Positions 1 through 11,952 are shown, counted from the stretch's first letter. The stretch is 64,000 nt of DNA from Crotalaria pallida (GCA_037953625.1 CM075651.1:127128501-127192500), one strand, 5' to 3'. The notes: generated by a model not told the origin, from the letters alone. A program made the numbers and translations.

Positions 1-2
1 GA

Positions 3-200
3 AGCTCTTCTCGCACAAAGCATTTTGATGTAAAATATCTATCTGTTCGAGAAAGAGTTCAAGAGCATCAGATTCAAATGGAACATATTGCTACCGAGAA
101 CATGTTAGCGGATCCACTGACCAAAGGCTTAACTATTGGAGTTTTTCAGAATCATGTAACTCATATGGGTTTGGTTAAGTCTTTTGATGTTTTGGGTTAG
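3..200 (+). CDS. Copia pol, RNase H C-terminal end (partial)
   Basis: The frame is open from the window edge to TAG at 198-200. It contains the Copia RNase H hallmarks SSRTKHFDVKY and ADPLTKGL, the latter being the usual end of Ty1/copia pol (the part that removes template RNA during reverse transcription). The rest of gag-pol lies upstream of the window. Wording is closest to the TNT1/Tork type rather than to the SIRE-type pol at 29-32 kb. No stop interrupts the visible part. It is followed by an AT-rich 3' UTR and a polypurine tract. Confidence 0.85.
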   Translation, partial: SSSRTKHFDVKYLSVRERVQEHQIQMEHIATENMLADPLTKGLTIGVFQNHVTHMGLVKSFDVLG

Positions 201-534
201 TGGGAGTCTAATATAGCACATTTTATTTACTATTATGAGATATGTATTGGTTGACGTCACTTTTATTAACGTATCTCTTATGGCATTATTGAAATGTTTG
301 GACCATTATATGGAAATGCAATTTCGTCTTATTTTATTATGCTTTTCCTTGTTCATCATTATTTTGTATGAAATATATGCTATTGATATATATGATATAT
401 ATCCCTATCGGATATTATCTTTGCAGGGTTAAAGCCTTATATTTCATACACTTTTGGTTGATATATGATTTTGGCATAATTGATATTTTGGTGTTAATAA
501 TTCTTATATTTCTAATAATTGATTAATGCTATCC

Positions 535-986
535 AAGTGGGAGATTGTTGTATTTTTTTATATATTCTAATAATAATTTTATGGATTAGCATTAATATAT
601 TATTAGAATATGTTTTAGAATTATTAGATATATCAATTATGTAGATTATTATATATTTATAATAATCTAATATATATCACTTGGTTAATTGATGGATATA
701 TTTATGTTTGGGCTTTTATTGAGGATAGCCTATTATGGGTTGGGTTATTCTTTTGGTATGCCTTGGTAGAGGTCCCTACTCTCATCTGATATGGCTGGAG
801 GTTGTTTCCCATAAAACACTTTTCCTCATTATTAGAAACTGTTCAGTTCCAGTATCAAAAACATATATCTGATCAGTTTTTATTTGGTTGAAGCCTATGA
901 GGTAGAGAGTAGTTATCCTCTTCCTTGTTCACACATATAGCATATCTTTTCCTATTCCTTCTTTTCTTTTCTCTAGCATTTCAACA
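535..986 (+). mobile_element. Copia polypurine tract and 3' LTR
   Basis: The polypurine tract AAGTGGGAGAT (535-545) directly precedes TGTTG at 546, the usual LTR start. The LTR is AT-rich and holds a near-palindrome around 640-675. The right edge is uncertain: TTTCAACA ending at 986 is my best candidate, but an end nearer 1103 is possible. There is no second copy in the window to fix it. Confidence 0.55.
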
Positions 987-1094
987 GGGTTAAGGAAGAC
1001 ATTGGCATGGATCCTTATCTTGTTCCAGGTACATATACCTTTTGTTAATTGATTAATAAAGAACATGCTATAATTGATATTTACATGTGTAATT

Positions 1095-1285
1095 GATATA
1101 ACATTATCAAATATTTTCTTTCATAAGTTTCCAAGTTCAAAGAGCATTTATAGATTATCCATCAATACTGTCCTCACATTGATAGAATTCGAACCCGGGA
1201 TCTCTCACATGATGGAGATCACCTGTCTCATAACCTTGTCATCTTTCCTTTATCCACCACTTAGATTTTAATAAAGTGGAAAATA
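1095..1285 (-). mobile_element. SINE-like tRNA-derived element (tentative)
   Basis: On the minus strand a pol III B-box-like CCCGGGTTCGAATTC lies at about 1186-1200, downstream of a weak A-box-like GTGGTGGATAAAGG. This is the usual layout of a tRNA-derived SINE head. No clear target duplication or tail was found, so limits are approximate. It is not a tRNA gene because no cloverleaf can be drawn. Confidence 0.35.
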
Positions 1286-1319
1286 AATTCCCAACTGCTC
1301 TGACACTTTGTTGATTAGA

Positions 1320-3005
1320 AATAAAAAATCGACAGAAAGAGGGAATGTCGAATGCATAAGTGATGTCGACGAAAGTGTACTTAGGCCAATCGCTTAAAAG
1401 TGACTTCGAGGGATGTGGACGTGTATCGATAGGCAGGAGAGTGTCGAAGATATAAGTGACGTCGACAGAGGTGTACTTAGGCGAATTGCTTAAAAGTGAC
1501 TTCGAAGGACATGAACGTATGTCGACAAATGGAGGATTCATAATGAGGCCGGTGTCGAAAGGGTATTAACGTGGAAACCGAGGAGGTCAGAGTAGCAGTA
1601 AATGATGATAATGCTCCATTGGAAACAAGGAAATAGTCACATCAACATTTAATGCACCTTCTCATTTTTATAAATATGTCACTTCCAATGTTCACAGGGC
1701 CATGAGTGTGTGAATTAAGGGGATGATGAAGCAACCTTACGATTTCTGGAAAGAAGAAAAGCTGTTCGAAAGAAAAGAAAAGAGAAATTACTCAGAGATT
1801 AAACATGTGAGATTAGAGGTATTCGGAAGAGGGAGGAACAATTTCAAAATCTTTGCCCCGAATACCCACTTTTACCCGTTGATGGTGAAAGATTAAACAC
1901 GTGAGATTACATAGGGGTCACCTCTTGCATTTCAAGCCGGTGTAAAAAGCCTAGATAAAAGGGCACACTCAGTTTGATACGTGAGCCTGTGTGGTAACTA
2001 GTAGTTTTTTGTGGTCCAAAGTTGAAACCTTTTCTAGGTAAGACTTTGGGTATCTTTCCATTCAATGAGGGAAAAGAAAAGTCCTCTAGTGACAATCCCC
2101 TAAGAAGAGTTTTCGATGGGTCGTCTAGTTAGATTGGTGGGCGAAACACAATCGTAATCAGAAACCATGTCATCAATATCGACTAGGGGGATTGATTCAA
2201 TTAGAGGCCGACACCTTGCGCTGCATAGTGTCGAAGGAGCTTGATGTTGACAAGACATCATGAAGGCCCAAGAAGCAGGAGAATGTCACTTCGACGGAAT
2301 CACGAAAAGACTTAGCAAAAATCCCAAGAGTTATAAGTTGCATTATTTCAGTTGTGGGAAGATGCTTATTGAAGAACTCTTGTCGAAAAGACTACCGAAA
2401 ACGTGACAGATTGGAAGCGAACGAAGAAACCGCATCGTGGGTAGTTACTTAATGGGTAGTTATTTAGAACGTGGCTGCTGCGGTTATGTAGAACGTGTCC
2501 AATAAGGTAGTGTAGGGGTAGTTAATTCTTAGGGCTATAAATATGTAATCTAATGTCTGTAATCGGGGTTGGCACAATGGTAATCATCCTACATATCTCA
2601 CCGCAAGCAGATTGACGGGGAAAATGCCTTTGTAATAATCACCTTCCGTTCCATCACTTTTATCAATTCAATGCAATCTTTTGCTTTCCAATTTACGATT
2701 CCAGCACTTTACTTCATCGCAACTTTAAATTCTGCCTTTTACGCTTCCATCGCACGCTTAAATTCTCGCATTTAATTCCCGCATTTACTGCTTTCATTTA
2801 CCATTCTGCATTTCTGTTCATACTTGTCGATTCACTTTCTTCGTCAATTTATGATTCGCAAGCCCATTTACTTCCTCGCCAAGATAAACCCAAAAATAAA
2901 CAAAAAATAGTCAAGTCCGTTACAAAATTACCACATAACCATTCGATACCCACACCCCACACACTCATCCTCATCTCGACTCGCGTCGAACAAAACCCAC
3001 GTTGA
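1320..3005 (+). mobile_element. Probable Tat/Ogre-type Gypsy LTR (solo or fragment)
   Basis: No coding region is present. A TATA-like GGCTATAAATATG near 2533-2545 is followed by a long C/T-rich leader, and the text is rich in TGTCGAA-type words. This combination resembles the long LTR and leader of Tat/Ogre Gypsy elements. The ends, PBS and target duplication were not found, so both limits and family are tentative. Confidence 0.35.
1347..1538. repeat. 96-bp tandem duplication
   Basis: Two diverged copies, 1347-1442 and 1443-1538, share blocks such as GTGTACTTAGGC and GCTTAAAAGTGACTTCGA. GTCGAC occurs at 1365 and 1461 at the same phase, and once more at 1521. Small open frames on the minus strand here are by-products of the repeat. 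Confidence 0.75.
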
Positions 3006-3010
3006 ACACA

Positions 3011-3875
3011 CTCTTATAATATTTGATAAAATTTGATTGATTGAAGACAAAAACAAAATATTTGAAGACAACTAAACCAACTAAGCCAACCGTTGTTGGC
3101 TGCTATCATATTTGTTATCATGGCTATCGTGTAACAAGGAAATAATTATTGACATCTTTGTTGTAACAAGGAAAAGATATCATAGTTGATATCGTAAAAA
3201 TCAAAATTATTTATCCCTTTTACAATTTTATAAAAAAATTAATTGGGTTATAGTGTTATCTCAATGGAGATTCTCTCTTTCTCTTTTTCTTCTTTTTCCT
3301 CTTGTCTTTCTCCTGTGTTTTATAATGATTGCTAAGTTTTGTTTTTAGGAGGATGAAAATTAATAGGTTTTATCTCAACTTTTATTTATTTTATTTACTT
3401 TAAATTAATTGTTCTAACTTATTCTTTTAGTCACAACTATTACCTTTATTAAGCTAAATAAAGAAATCATTCGTTTTTATCCAGGATTACATTAATGATT
3501 AAAAAATAACTTTTAATATGTTTTTGTTTAATTATCTGGACCACCAAAATCACTATCACACTGTATTTTTAATATGAAAATTCTATTACTTTATTTATAT
3601 AATATATTATTACACATTAACAAATACAAAATATAAAAATTCATCCAAACACATATTAATAATAATAAATATTACCTATCAATATATTAACTTAATTTTT
3701 TTAATGTTACACCTAGTTTTATTTTCCTCTTTATCTTTAAGCAAGGGTGAGTAGAAGTAGTCAATTCCCACTAGATGGTTTTGAATTAGGTTACACCTAA
3801 TTTTATTTTCTTACAGGTAGAGATGGGATAACACCCCACAATAGTAGCATTGGGGTAAAACAAAATTAAGGTTAA

Positions 3876-3919
<44 letters not shown>

Positions 3920-4037
3920 AATCAAGGAAAGTATGTTTTTTTATTTATATTTCAAATCGGTGAGAGTATTAATTAAAAGCATTCAATTAACTTTGTGATC
4001 CTATTTATAGATCATATTTAATCATATTACACTAATC
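3011..4037. other. AT-rich intergenic DNA, no gene seen
   Basis: No open frame, RNA gene or recognisable element. It contains a TA dinucleotide microsatellite at 3880-3917. Confidence 0.6.
3880..3917. repeat. (TA)n microsatellite
   Basis: About 19 uninterrupted TA units. Confidence 0.95.
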
Positions 4038-4256
4038 AAGAAGGATAGTTACATACTAGTGGAAGTTAGCACAGATAGTAAGAGATCTGATGCTATTTAA
4101 GCAAGTGGTTGGGGGTTCGATCTCCGGCTCTTGCGAATGTAAGAGGTCTCGCTGGGAGATTAGCCCCTGAAAGGGCTCGACAATGTCGAAAGGATTAGTC
4201 ACCAGTTACTCGGGTGGATACCTTGGGAAATAAAAAAAGAAGAAGGATAGTTACAT
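4038..4256 (+). mobile_element. SINE with perfect 17-bp target duplication
   Basis: AAGAAGGATAGTTACAT occurs at 4038-4054 and, identically, at 4240-4256. The 185-bp body between (4055-4239) begins ACTAGTGGAAGTTAGC, has an A-box-like GTTAGCACAGATAGTAAG, a B-box GGTTCGATCTC near 4114, and ends in an A-rich tail. Pol III promoter plus A tail plus a long duplication is the signature of a SINE moved by LINE target-primed reverse transcription. The perfect duplication suggests a fairly recent insertion. Confidence 0.88.
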
Positions 4257-4574
4257 TTTTGGAAATTTTAAAAAGTAATTTAGCATTGCAAATTTTTCCA
4301 TGCTAACTTGTACTGAAATTTTACCAATATATTGTTTCGCATTAATTAATAAATGACAAATAAGAGAAAAAACAATAATAAACGTCTCCTAAAAAATATA
4401 AAGTGACTTATAAATAAGACAAAATAATTTTTTCTAGCAATCAAACCTATTATTCTATTTGTGAGACAAAATAGAACTCTTAGAGCAAAAGTTGAAAAAA
4501 TAAAAGGCAATGAGGTATGCCACATGTCCTCAAAATAGAAAATAAATTATGTATCAGTGCAAAGAAGCGAAGAG

Positions 4575-4670
4575 ATGTGTTGTTTTAACAATGAAGTGCT
4601 ATGTCGTTTCAACAATAAAGTGACACATCGTTTCAATAATGAAGTGATATGTCGTTTCAACATGCAGATG
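4575..4670. repeat. Four-copy 24-bp minisatellite
   Basis: Units 4575-4598, 4599-4622, 4623-4646 and 4647-4670 share the core TGTCGTTTCAACAATAAAGTG with substitutions. The last unit runs directly into the reverse-transcriptase ADD codons of the LINE relic, so the array appears to have been seeded from that LINE sequence. Confidence 0.8.
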
Positions 4671-6298
4671 ACACCGTTATCCTCTAGATAAAATTTATGG
4701 TTGGTTAAAGCTATACTTCGTGGGTTTGAATTAGCATCTGGTTTGAAAATAAACTTTCAGTAGCATTTATGGTGTTAATGTTGTCCCCGAGTCATGTTGG
4801 AGGCATTACTTTACTGTAAAATTGGTCATTTTCTTTTCTCTTATCTTGAAATTCCTCTTACTACAAATGTTAAACTTTCAAAACAGGTTGTCTGCTTAAA
4901 AAGGTAAAAACCTGTATTTGGGAGGTAGAATACTCTGATTTGTTCTATCAAATTTGCCCATATATTTCTTGTCTTTTTATATCTTATTAGAAATGCGCAT
5001 GAGATTTTGGTTAAAATTCAGATAAATTTTTTGTGGGGTGGGTGTGAGGACATGCAAAAAATATCATGGATGAGATGAGATTTAATATGTAAAAGTAAAG
5101 AAAAAGGGCTTAGGAGCAAAAGGTCTGTTTAACAAGGCTTATTTAAGTAAGTGAAGGTGAAACCAAGGTTTGTAGAACTCAGCCAAAACACACTCTACTT
5201 TTTACGTGTTTGATCCATATTAAAAAAGTCATTGTGCTAAGAGGAGGAGATGTAGCAACGTGTACAAGGAAGACAAGTTCCAAAAAAAAACCACAGTGAA
5301 AATTTACACTGAATCAGAAACATGAATATATCCATAAAAAAGTTACATTTGTTGTATAGTAAGTTTGGGGAGCTTGACCCTTTCAAATTAGAAAACTTTG
5401 GGAGTAGAGTATATACGGTGGAAGTGGTGGAAGGATGTATGTAATTTAAGGGTAGGGTTAGAGTTGTTATTCATGAGAAAAAAGTATTTACATGACAAAT
5501 ATTGAAAGCAGATAGAACTTCATATGGCGGAGGGGAGACAGTTTGATTGGGAGCTTGCTCAAATTGAGGAATTAAATAATATGATGTATATTTTACATTA
5601 TATGATGGAGAAGACTCTTTCTGTTGGGATCTTCGAAATGGTGACATTTTTCAGTCAAAACTGTTATTATTTCTTGATGGCTCAAATGTTCTCTTATTTG
5701 GGAGTGATATTTGGTCTGTTAGTTGAAAAACTGGAAAATCAAGGTACATGCAAAAGGTCAAGCATTTATGTAGTAATTACTTTGGATAGGATTTCTACTA
5801 AAATTAATATGAGGAAGAGAGGAGTATTGGTGTATGTGAAATATGTGGAATATGAGCTGTGTAATAATGCTGAGGAAGATTCATCTCACTTATTTTGTGG
5901 AGTAACGAATAGGGTGTGCGAAGAAATAATGTTTTGGTTTCAAATCCACTCATCAGTTCTATATGATGCTTCTGTTTGTAATGCTTTCCTGCATTTTTTG
6001 GGAATTTGGTCAGGAAGAAACAAAAGTCCAAGGTGGCAGTTATTTGGCAGTTATGTATCAGGATATTGATATAGTGGAATTGGTGGAAGAAATAAGTAGT
6101 TAAAAATCATGGCAGTGGATTAATGTTTTGCGAGTTGCTGCTTTTTCTCATGCTGATTGGCGAATGTGTCCTGTAGTATGTAACTAAGTAGTTGGTGGAT
6201 AAGTTAGGTGTCGGTGCTTCATGTATTTGTAGCATTTTTTGCCTAGGTGGTTAATGTTTCTTTCACTGGGCTTGCTATACCCTTTTTTCCTTGTATTG
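4647..6298 (+). pseudogene. LINE (L1-type) ORF2 remnant, left part
   Basis: Decayed non-LTR retrotransposon ORF2. Visible pieces in order: the RT active-site segment HADDTVIL at about 4659-4682; then LRGFELASGLKINF (about 4705-4760); then an INFLWGGCEDMQKISW-like thumb segment (about 5020-5070); then an open stretch 5524-6069 containing ISTKINMRKRGVL and CNNAEEDSSHLF, the zf-RVT motif that ends plant LINE ORF2 proteins. Stops and frameshifts are frequent, and nothing upstream of the ADD codons was recognised. The 3' UTR is split at 6298 by a solo LTR and resumes at 8828. Confidence 0.8.
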
Positions 6299-8822
6299 TG
6301 TAACATCCCTCATTTTTATATAAAGATTAAATAATTATTTTAATATTGAAAATTATTTTAAAAGAAGTATTTTAGAAAGATAAACTAAAAGGAAACATAT
6401 TTTATTGGAGATAAAATAATTATAGCAAGAAGGATTTAAATAGAATAATTAAGAAAATGATATTTTTGTAAAATATGATGCAAAGATTGGACAATATCTC
6501 CTTCTTTAACCGTTGGATCGTTCTCAAATTTTTATACAATGTTCCTAACTTTTTTATCTTAACATCCAACGGTGGGAATGTTGTTTTGAGAACTAAATCT
6601 TTTTAAATTAATTTTTCAGTGCAACAGTGTATTATATTTAAATTTCTGATTTTTAGCAGTGACTAACCGGTTAGTGAAACCAGTAACCGGTTAGTGAAAC
6701 TCTGCAAAACCAAAAATAAGTCGGTTTAGCTCGAAATTTCGAGGTAAAAACGTGTCTTCGCTTCCCTTAAGCCACATATCACCCTCTACCACCCCAAAAC
6801 AAGTATGTGGACGAGTTTTAAGCTTTGGGATTGAGTGATTTGGCTCATTTTGAATCATGAATCCATTTTTAAAGCCAAACATCTCAGTTTTCTGCTGTGC
6901 TCTTCATCACTTTCGATCTCCCTCTCTAAGTCACCCCAGGCCACGAAACTTGTATCAAGTTGAAGTTCCTTATCCCATCTTGACATAGAAACCGAGTTTG
7001 TTCTATTTGGTTAACCATAGAGAAAGTTATAAGCCTGCAAAATTGGCTCCTCAAATATGAAAACACAGAAATCAGTTTCATCTGTCTCTGTTCTTTGAAT
7101 TCGTTCTCCCTCCCTGAATCTCCTCCAACCATAAACCCTATGCACGAGTGAAGCTCTATATCCCATCTTGATAAAGAGACCAAGTTTGTTTAATTTGGTA
7201 AACCACAGAGGAAGTTGTAAGCTGAACAAGTTGAGCTCTTGAACCTGAAACTCAGGAAATCAGATTCATGAGCCTCTGTTCTTCAAGCATGTATGGTAAA
7301 CTCGAGTCCTCTCTGAACCTCCGATTCGTTTTAATCTTGAGTCTTCATATCCTAGTTTAGGTTCTAACTCTCTTTTATAATTTTTATTGGCATGTTCTTG
7401 ATGTATTTCCCACCAAAGTTAGCTTGTTGAAGCTGTGTTTCTAATGCTACAAACTCTAAGTTGCAGCAGCCTTTGTCAAATTTCAGCCTCAAATCCATTC
7501 AATAATTTCAAATAGGTATGGGAGATTTCATTCATATTGCTAGGATTAATGATTGAGGGTTTGTGTAATTGTTTATGCTTGAATAAATATGTTGGAACTA
7601 TGCCAAGATCATTTGGTTTGGAGACCAAAGTGATCCATGGTTCTCTAGGAAATTGCATACTAAATTCTCAACATGAGTTAAAGACCAAGTAATGGCTAGA
7701 CTTATGATTGAATGATAGTGAATTGGGTACTTGAATTCCATATGACATGTGATATGTCTTCTTGTTTTTTATTTAAGCTTTGAAATCAATGAGATGTGTA
7801 AGAAAGAGTGCTTGTCATGAATTATGCACAGTATAAATTGTATAAAACCAGCCTTGAACTATGTGGTTTGTATGTTGTTTGAGGCTTCTAAGCATTAGCT
7901 TGAAGTATTGAATAAAACTTAGATTTAAAGAGCTGAAGATTGCTCTCAGGTCTGTACAATCTAACCGGTTAACAAGCATCCTAACCAGTTAGAACCTGAG
8001 AGAAAACAGTAATAAATCAGGAGAATTATCCTAACCCTGTTAAAATTAATATAAGTTTAATCTAATTATGTTTTAAAATGACAAATTAAGAAGGATGATT
8101 AATTAAGTTTCATGGTCTGTAGAATTAGGTAACCAATGTAAAAATTGAATTGAATTATGTCTAACTAGATATTGATATTGTTTTATAACTTTGAGTTGTC
8201 TTAGACTTTGGTCATTAGAGTTCTAAATTCAAGGTTAAGATAACTAAAACAACTTTCCATTCATGCCCCAAATACTGTATAAGTGTTAAGAAAATATTTG
8301 ATTGAGTTTGGAATTAAAATGATAGTGAGATCTTCCAATCTGGTTCTGTCCTGCAGAATCTAACAGGTTAGTGGGTGAGTCTAACCGGTTAGTAACTGAC
8401 AGAAATTGAGAAATAATTTATTATTTCACACTGTTCCCTTGTAACAACTCACCCCCTACAGATAATAATAATATGTCTACGAATGTTATAGCATTTGCTT
8501 AGTACGCATCATTTGCATGAATGATTATATGTGTACGACTTAATCATTAATCTGTTTATGCGATATGACAAGTGATTTACTCCCTTTTAGACTGTCTGGG
8601 TACACGTTCCCGCCAGGGATAGCCAGTGGGGTCAAGCCAGAGACTCAAGCGGAGAAGGAAGATGCTCAATTGAATCTGATCCTTTGTAACCCCGAGAACA
8701 AATGTATTTTTTTAAAGAAAAATCTTATTCACCACTTTTGAATAAAGGGAATTTTTATTTTCCGCTGTAACTCATTTTATAAATTATTATATTCCCTTCA
8801 TAAAAAGAATCGGGGTGTTACA
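6299..8822. mobile_element. 2.5-kb solo LTR, Gypsy type
   Basis: It begins TGTAACATCCC and ends GGGTGTTACA, the inverted terminal form typical of one group of legume LTRs, and is flanked by the perfect 5-bp duplication TATTG (6294-6298 and 8823-8827). No internal domain or second LTR is present, so it is a solo LTR left by recombination between the two LTRs. It contains three pairs of TAACCGGTTA-like palindromes (starts 6664/6684, 7962/7982 and 8361/8382; the last two pairs each include one decayed copy). No protein is encoded; several small frames inside are spurious. Confidence 0.9.
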
Positions 8823-8827
8823 TATTG

Positions 8828-9155
8828 AATTTTTCCTAAGGTTTTTTTCTTACAAGGTTTTTAAGGAGGTAGAGGTCTTTTCAAGAGGTATTTAGAGGGG
8901 GTTTTCATTAAGGTTGTATTGTTAGGTAGGTTGCTGTGGATGTGTGATTTGCATGTGTAACAGTAACAACCACTGTGATTGTTTCACAAAGGTGTGAAGG
9001 TTTATTTTGTATTTTGGTGCTTGGTCAACTTGGAAGCATATGATAGTGTACCCTTAGGTAAACCCTTCGTAGAAGGGTGAGGCTTCTATTGTGTACTTTG
9101 ATGCTCGCTTGCCTTTTTTAATGAACTCCTTTGTTTGCTGTTAAAAAAAATATGA
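8828..9155 (+). pseudogene. LINE remnant, 3' UTR right part
   Basis: If the solo LTR and one TATTG copy are removed, this sequence continues the LINE 3' end. It ends in TGCTGTTAAAAAAAATATG, an A-rich tail, and holds two partial copies of a phrase like GTGTACTTTGATGCTCGCTTG. Non-coding. Confidence 0.6.
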
Positions 9156-9173
9156 AATATTTGCTAACAGATG

Positions 9174-10140
9174 TTTTTTTGAGATTATTTTTTCAACAAT
9201 CAATTCCTCATACGAAGAATTGGGGGATGATTGTGAGGTATGTTGTTATATATTTATGGGTAAATTATTAAATTTCATTATAACTTTGAATAATTAATTT
9301 AAAATTATGCTTTCAGCTATTATCTTTGACCAAAAATATGCGTATACAGTCTGCTAATTTAAACCAAGACATTCAAAATATAAAAGAATTTGCCAATTGG
9401 ATACTGGATGTTAGTAACGGTACTGCTGGAAGTATGTATTAATGATGGTGAGACGGATATAGAAATCCTGCAATAATTACTTATCAAACAATTTGACGAT
9501 ACTATATCATCAATAGTGGATTCAACATATCCTACACTTATAATAATTACAAGAACAAACATTACTCACAAGAAAAAGCCATATTTTACATTACGTATGG
9601 TAAAGAAGATCAACGATTGCATGATGACAAAAATTTCTGGTGAAAAAAAAATTTATTACAGTTAAAATTGTATTTGTACAATTTAAAGATAAGAATGTAA
9701 CATTTGAATCAATTGCAATTTTTAAGTGACTTGACAATTTCAAGAGTACTATATCATGAGTTCAAATGAAACTTTGAGTGCTTATTATGTTCCTCATAAA
9801 CATTCATCAATCACAATCACAGAGTTATGTTATGTAATGAGATTAGATTAATGTTGACCAGGTTGAACACTATGTTGCAGAGGTAATGACAGGGACAAAA
9901 TCCGGTGAGAAAGTCTTCATTCCTCTATAGTCATTGTCCTAAGGCAATTTCCAATTACTTATGGTTATGCAATAACTGTTAATAATAGTCAAGGACAATT
10001 TCTTTGACCAATGTTATACTATACTAGGCAAATCCACTTTTAACTCATGGTCAATTGTATGTTGCTATCTCACGAGTTTAGCACAGTTTGACATGAAGTT
10101 TTCCAAAACGTGCACCATAATTTTCCCTAACAATTATTAT
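9174..10140 (+). pseudogene. Helitron PIF1-like helicase, 3' half, decayed
   Basis: Recognisable pieces of the helicase part of a plant RepHel protein: STINSSYEELGDDCEV (about 9200-9237), then after an apparent intron LTKNMRIQSANLNQDI (about 9329-9376), FANWILDVSNG (about 9390), VNDCMMTKISGEK (about 9612), and a C-terminal block with MTGTKSGEKVFIPL and ITVNNSQGQF (about 9885-10000), which corresponds to the conserved INKSQGQ helicase motif. Many stops and shifts make it non-functional. A GT..AG intron at about 9237-9317 appears preserved. The Rep domain is absent. Confidence 0.75.
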
Positions 10141-10780
10141 TTATATGTACTGCATTTATTATATTATTGTTTTATATTAATTTGTTTATATCAATTATGT
10201 AACCTTTATATTAGTTCTCTTATAAAATATTACCAGTTAATTAGTAACTATTATTGTTTAATTTAATTAGTGTAACATTTTAACTATGAGCAATGATTTA
10301 TTCAATATTTACTTTCTTAAGTTGACAGAAAAGTGAGTTAAATTATTCGATATTATTGAATAATAACATATGAATTGGTGGAGAAGATAAAAATGATATG
10401 GTTAAAAGGGAAGACTAATATGTGGTGTATGTCCCTCTTTGAATGACAAACAAATGCAATTCAAAGCATTCTATCTTATCGCCTTTACAATTGGGGAGTC
10501 ATAGTTTTGTGTTTTAGCTGTAAAATATTTTAGCACCATTGGTCACAGTTTATGTGCGGGTTGGCTGGTTTGTTGGGTGTTATCTTACATGTAAAATTCA
10601 TGTAGATACACAATTGTTGTATGTGCATGTGCATCACCTATCTTGTAATTGGGTTCCTGTTCTATTTTTGTTTCGGTTAGAGCTTTGCATTCTGTACTTT
10701 TTTCGTGAGGACTATTATACTTCTTCACTTTTTGATTGAAGTTTTTTATCTTATAAAAAAAATTCTCGAATATTATTGAA

Positions 10781-10782
<2 letters not shown>

Positions 10783-10824
<42 letters not shown>
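10783..10824. repeat. (AT)n microsatellite
   Basis: About 20 AT units, flanked by short inverted words (ATTCTCGAATA and ATATTCGAG). Confidence 0.9.
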
Positions 10825-10826
<2 letters not shown>

Positions 10827-11093
10827 GAGTTCAATTCTTGCAAAAATCTAAATTCAAAGTTATTGATGATATCAATTACTTCTTTTTCTATAAAGTCTAC
10901 CTAGACTATCATGAATTTAATTATATATTTTTTTAATGCTAAATTGAATCTATTTAATTTTTTTGAACTATTTGATTTTAAATAACAAAAACAATGATTG
11001 ACATATATCGTGCATTGAACTAATCATAGTATTACAAGAATATTATTACTAAATAATGAAATAATTAAAAATATTCGTACAACCCGTGTATTG

Positions 11094-11461
11094 CACGGGT
11101 TAAAAACTAGTTAACTTATAAATAGAATACTAGAAATTGGTATGGGAAGTAATCACATATTAAATTATTTTAAATTTGATAAATAAAATAGAAAATTGTT
11201 AATGATTACTTTGAGAAATGCTTAAATTAAATGAACATAACTTAGCTCTAACTTATTTGTCCTTTAAAACTCTCTCTCACGGGTTAAAAACTAGTTAACT
11301 TATAAATAGAATACTAGAAATTGGTATGAGAAGTAATCACATATTAAATTATTTTATATTTGATAAATAAAATAGAAAATTGTTAATGATTACTTTGAGA
11401 AATGCTTAAATTAAATGAACATAACTTAGCTCCAACTTATTTATCCTTTAAAAAAAATTCT
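11094..11461. repeat. 184-bp tandem duplication carrying the Helitron end
   Basis: CACGGGTTAAAAACTAGTT occurs at 11094 and again at 11278. The following roughly 165 bp are nearly identical (for example ACTAGAAATTGGTATG and AATGATTACTTTGAGAAA in both). Each copy thus holds the last 17 bases of the Helitron plus flanking DNA. Only the first retains the left arm of the hairpin. Confidence 0.9.
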
Positions 11462-11487
11462 TCAAGATTTTCAATAAATATAATTCA

Positions 11488-11527
11488 TCTCTCTCTCTCT
11501 CTCCCTCCCTCCCTCCCTCCCTCCCTT
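11488..11527. repeat. Compound (CT)n(CCCT)n microsatellite
   Basis: A CT run passes directly into six CCCT units. Confidence 0.9.
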
Positions 11528-11860
11528 TTCGAGACTTTTATTTTGTCTCAGTTTATAAAATTTTATAACAATTTTCAATGACAATTAATTAATTATTTAT
11601 TTATACAAACACTCATTCAAATAATATTAATTAGGGTAATTTTGAAAATACTTATCAAATGTTCATATTTTCAATATCATTAACTAAATTAATCATCTTT
11701 TTTAATAAAAGTAAAATTAACCAAAAGAATCTTATATATAGACACACAAGCAAAAGTAAATGACGGAAGAGGTATACTATTCAAGAAAATCCTCAACACA
11801 ACTATAGATGCTATTGCCGAATCAATGCTTATTTTTTTCTCTAAATTTATTTATTTTTTT

Positions 11861-11952
11861 TACATGGGAGGTTTGACACTAGAACCCATGATCTGGGGGA
11901 GGGGGAAATTCTAAGTGTTTTCGCAGCCACCAACTGAGCTGTCTTACACGGA
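11861..11952 (-). mobile_element. SINE-like tRNA-derived fragment
   Basis: On the minus strand an A-box CAGCTCAGTTGGTGG is followed about 45 bp later by a B-box-like GGGTTCTAGTGTC. It interrupts the left arm of the fold-back element. No clear duplication. Confidence 0.5.

Larger units (their letters stand above)
9160..11110 (+). mobile_element. Helitron relic with 3' terminus
   Basis: The 3' end shows the Helitron signature: a short hairpin formed by ACCCGTG and CACGGGT (11082-11100), then TTAAAAA and CTAG (11107-11110) followed by T. The helicase remnant lies about 1 kb inside in the matching orientation. The 5' TC end was not located and is presumably lost or abuts the LINE tail near 9155. 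Confidence 0.7.

Noticed and set aside
1239..1541. 100-codon minus-strand frame with repeated PSKSLLS phrases
   Set aside because: Produced by the 96-bp tandem duplication.
4080..4140. Possible tRNA gene (GGTTCGATC box)
   Set aside because: No cloverleaf or acceptor stem; part of a SINE with target duplications.
10539..10739. 66-codon plus-strand frame
   Set aside because: No homology or coding features; inside a decayed Helitron.
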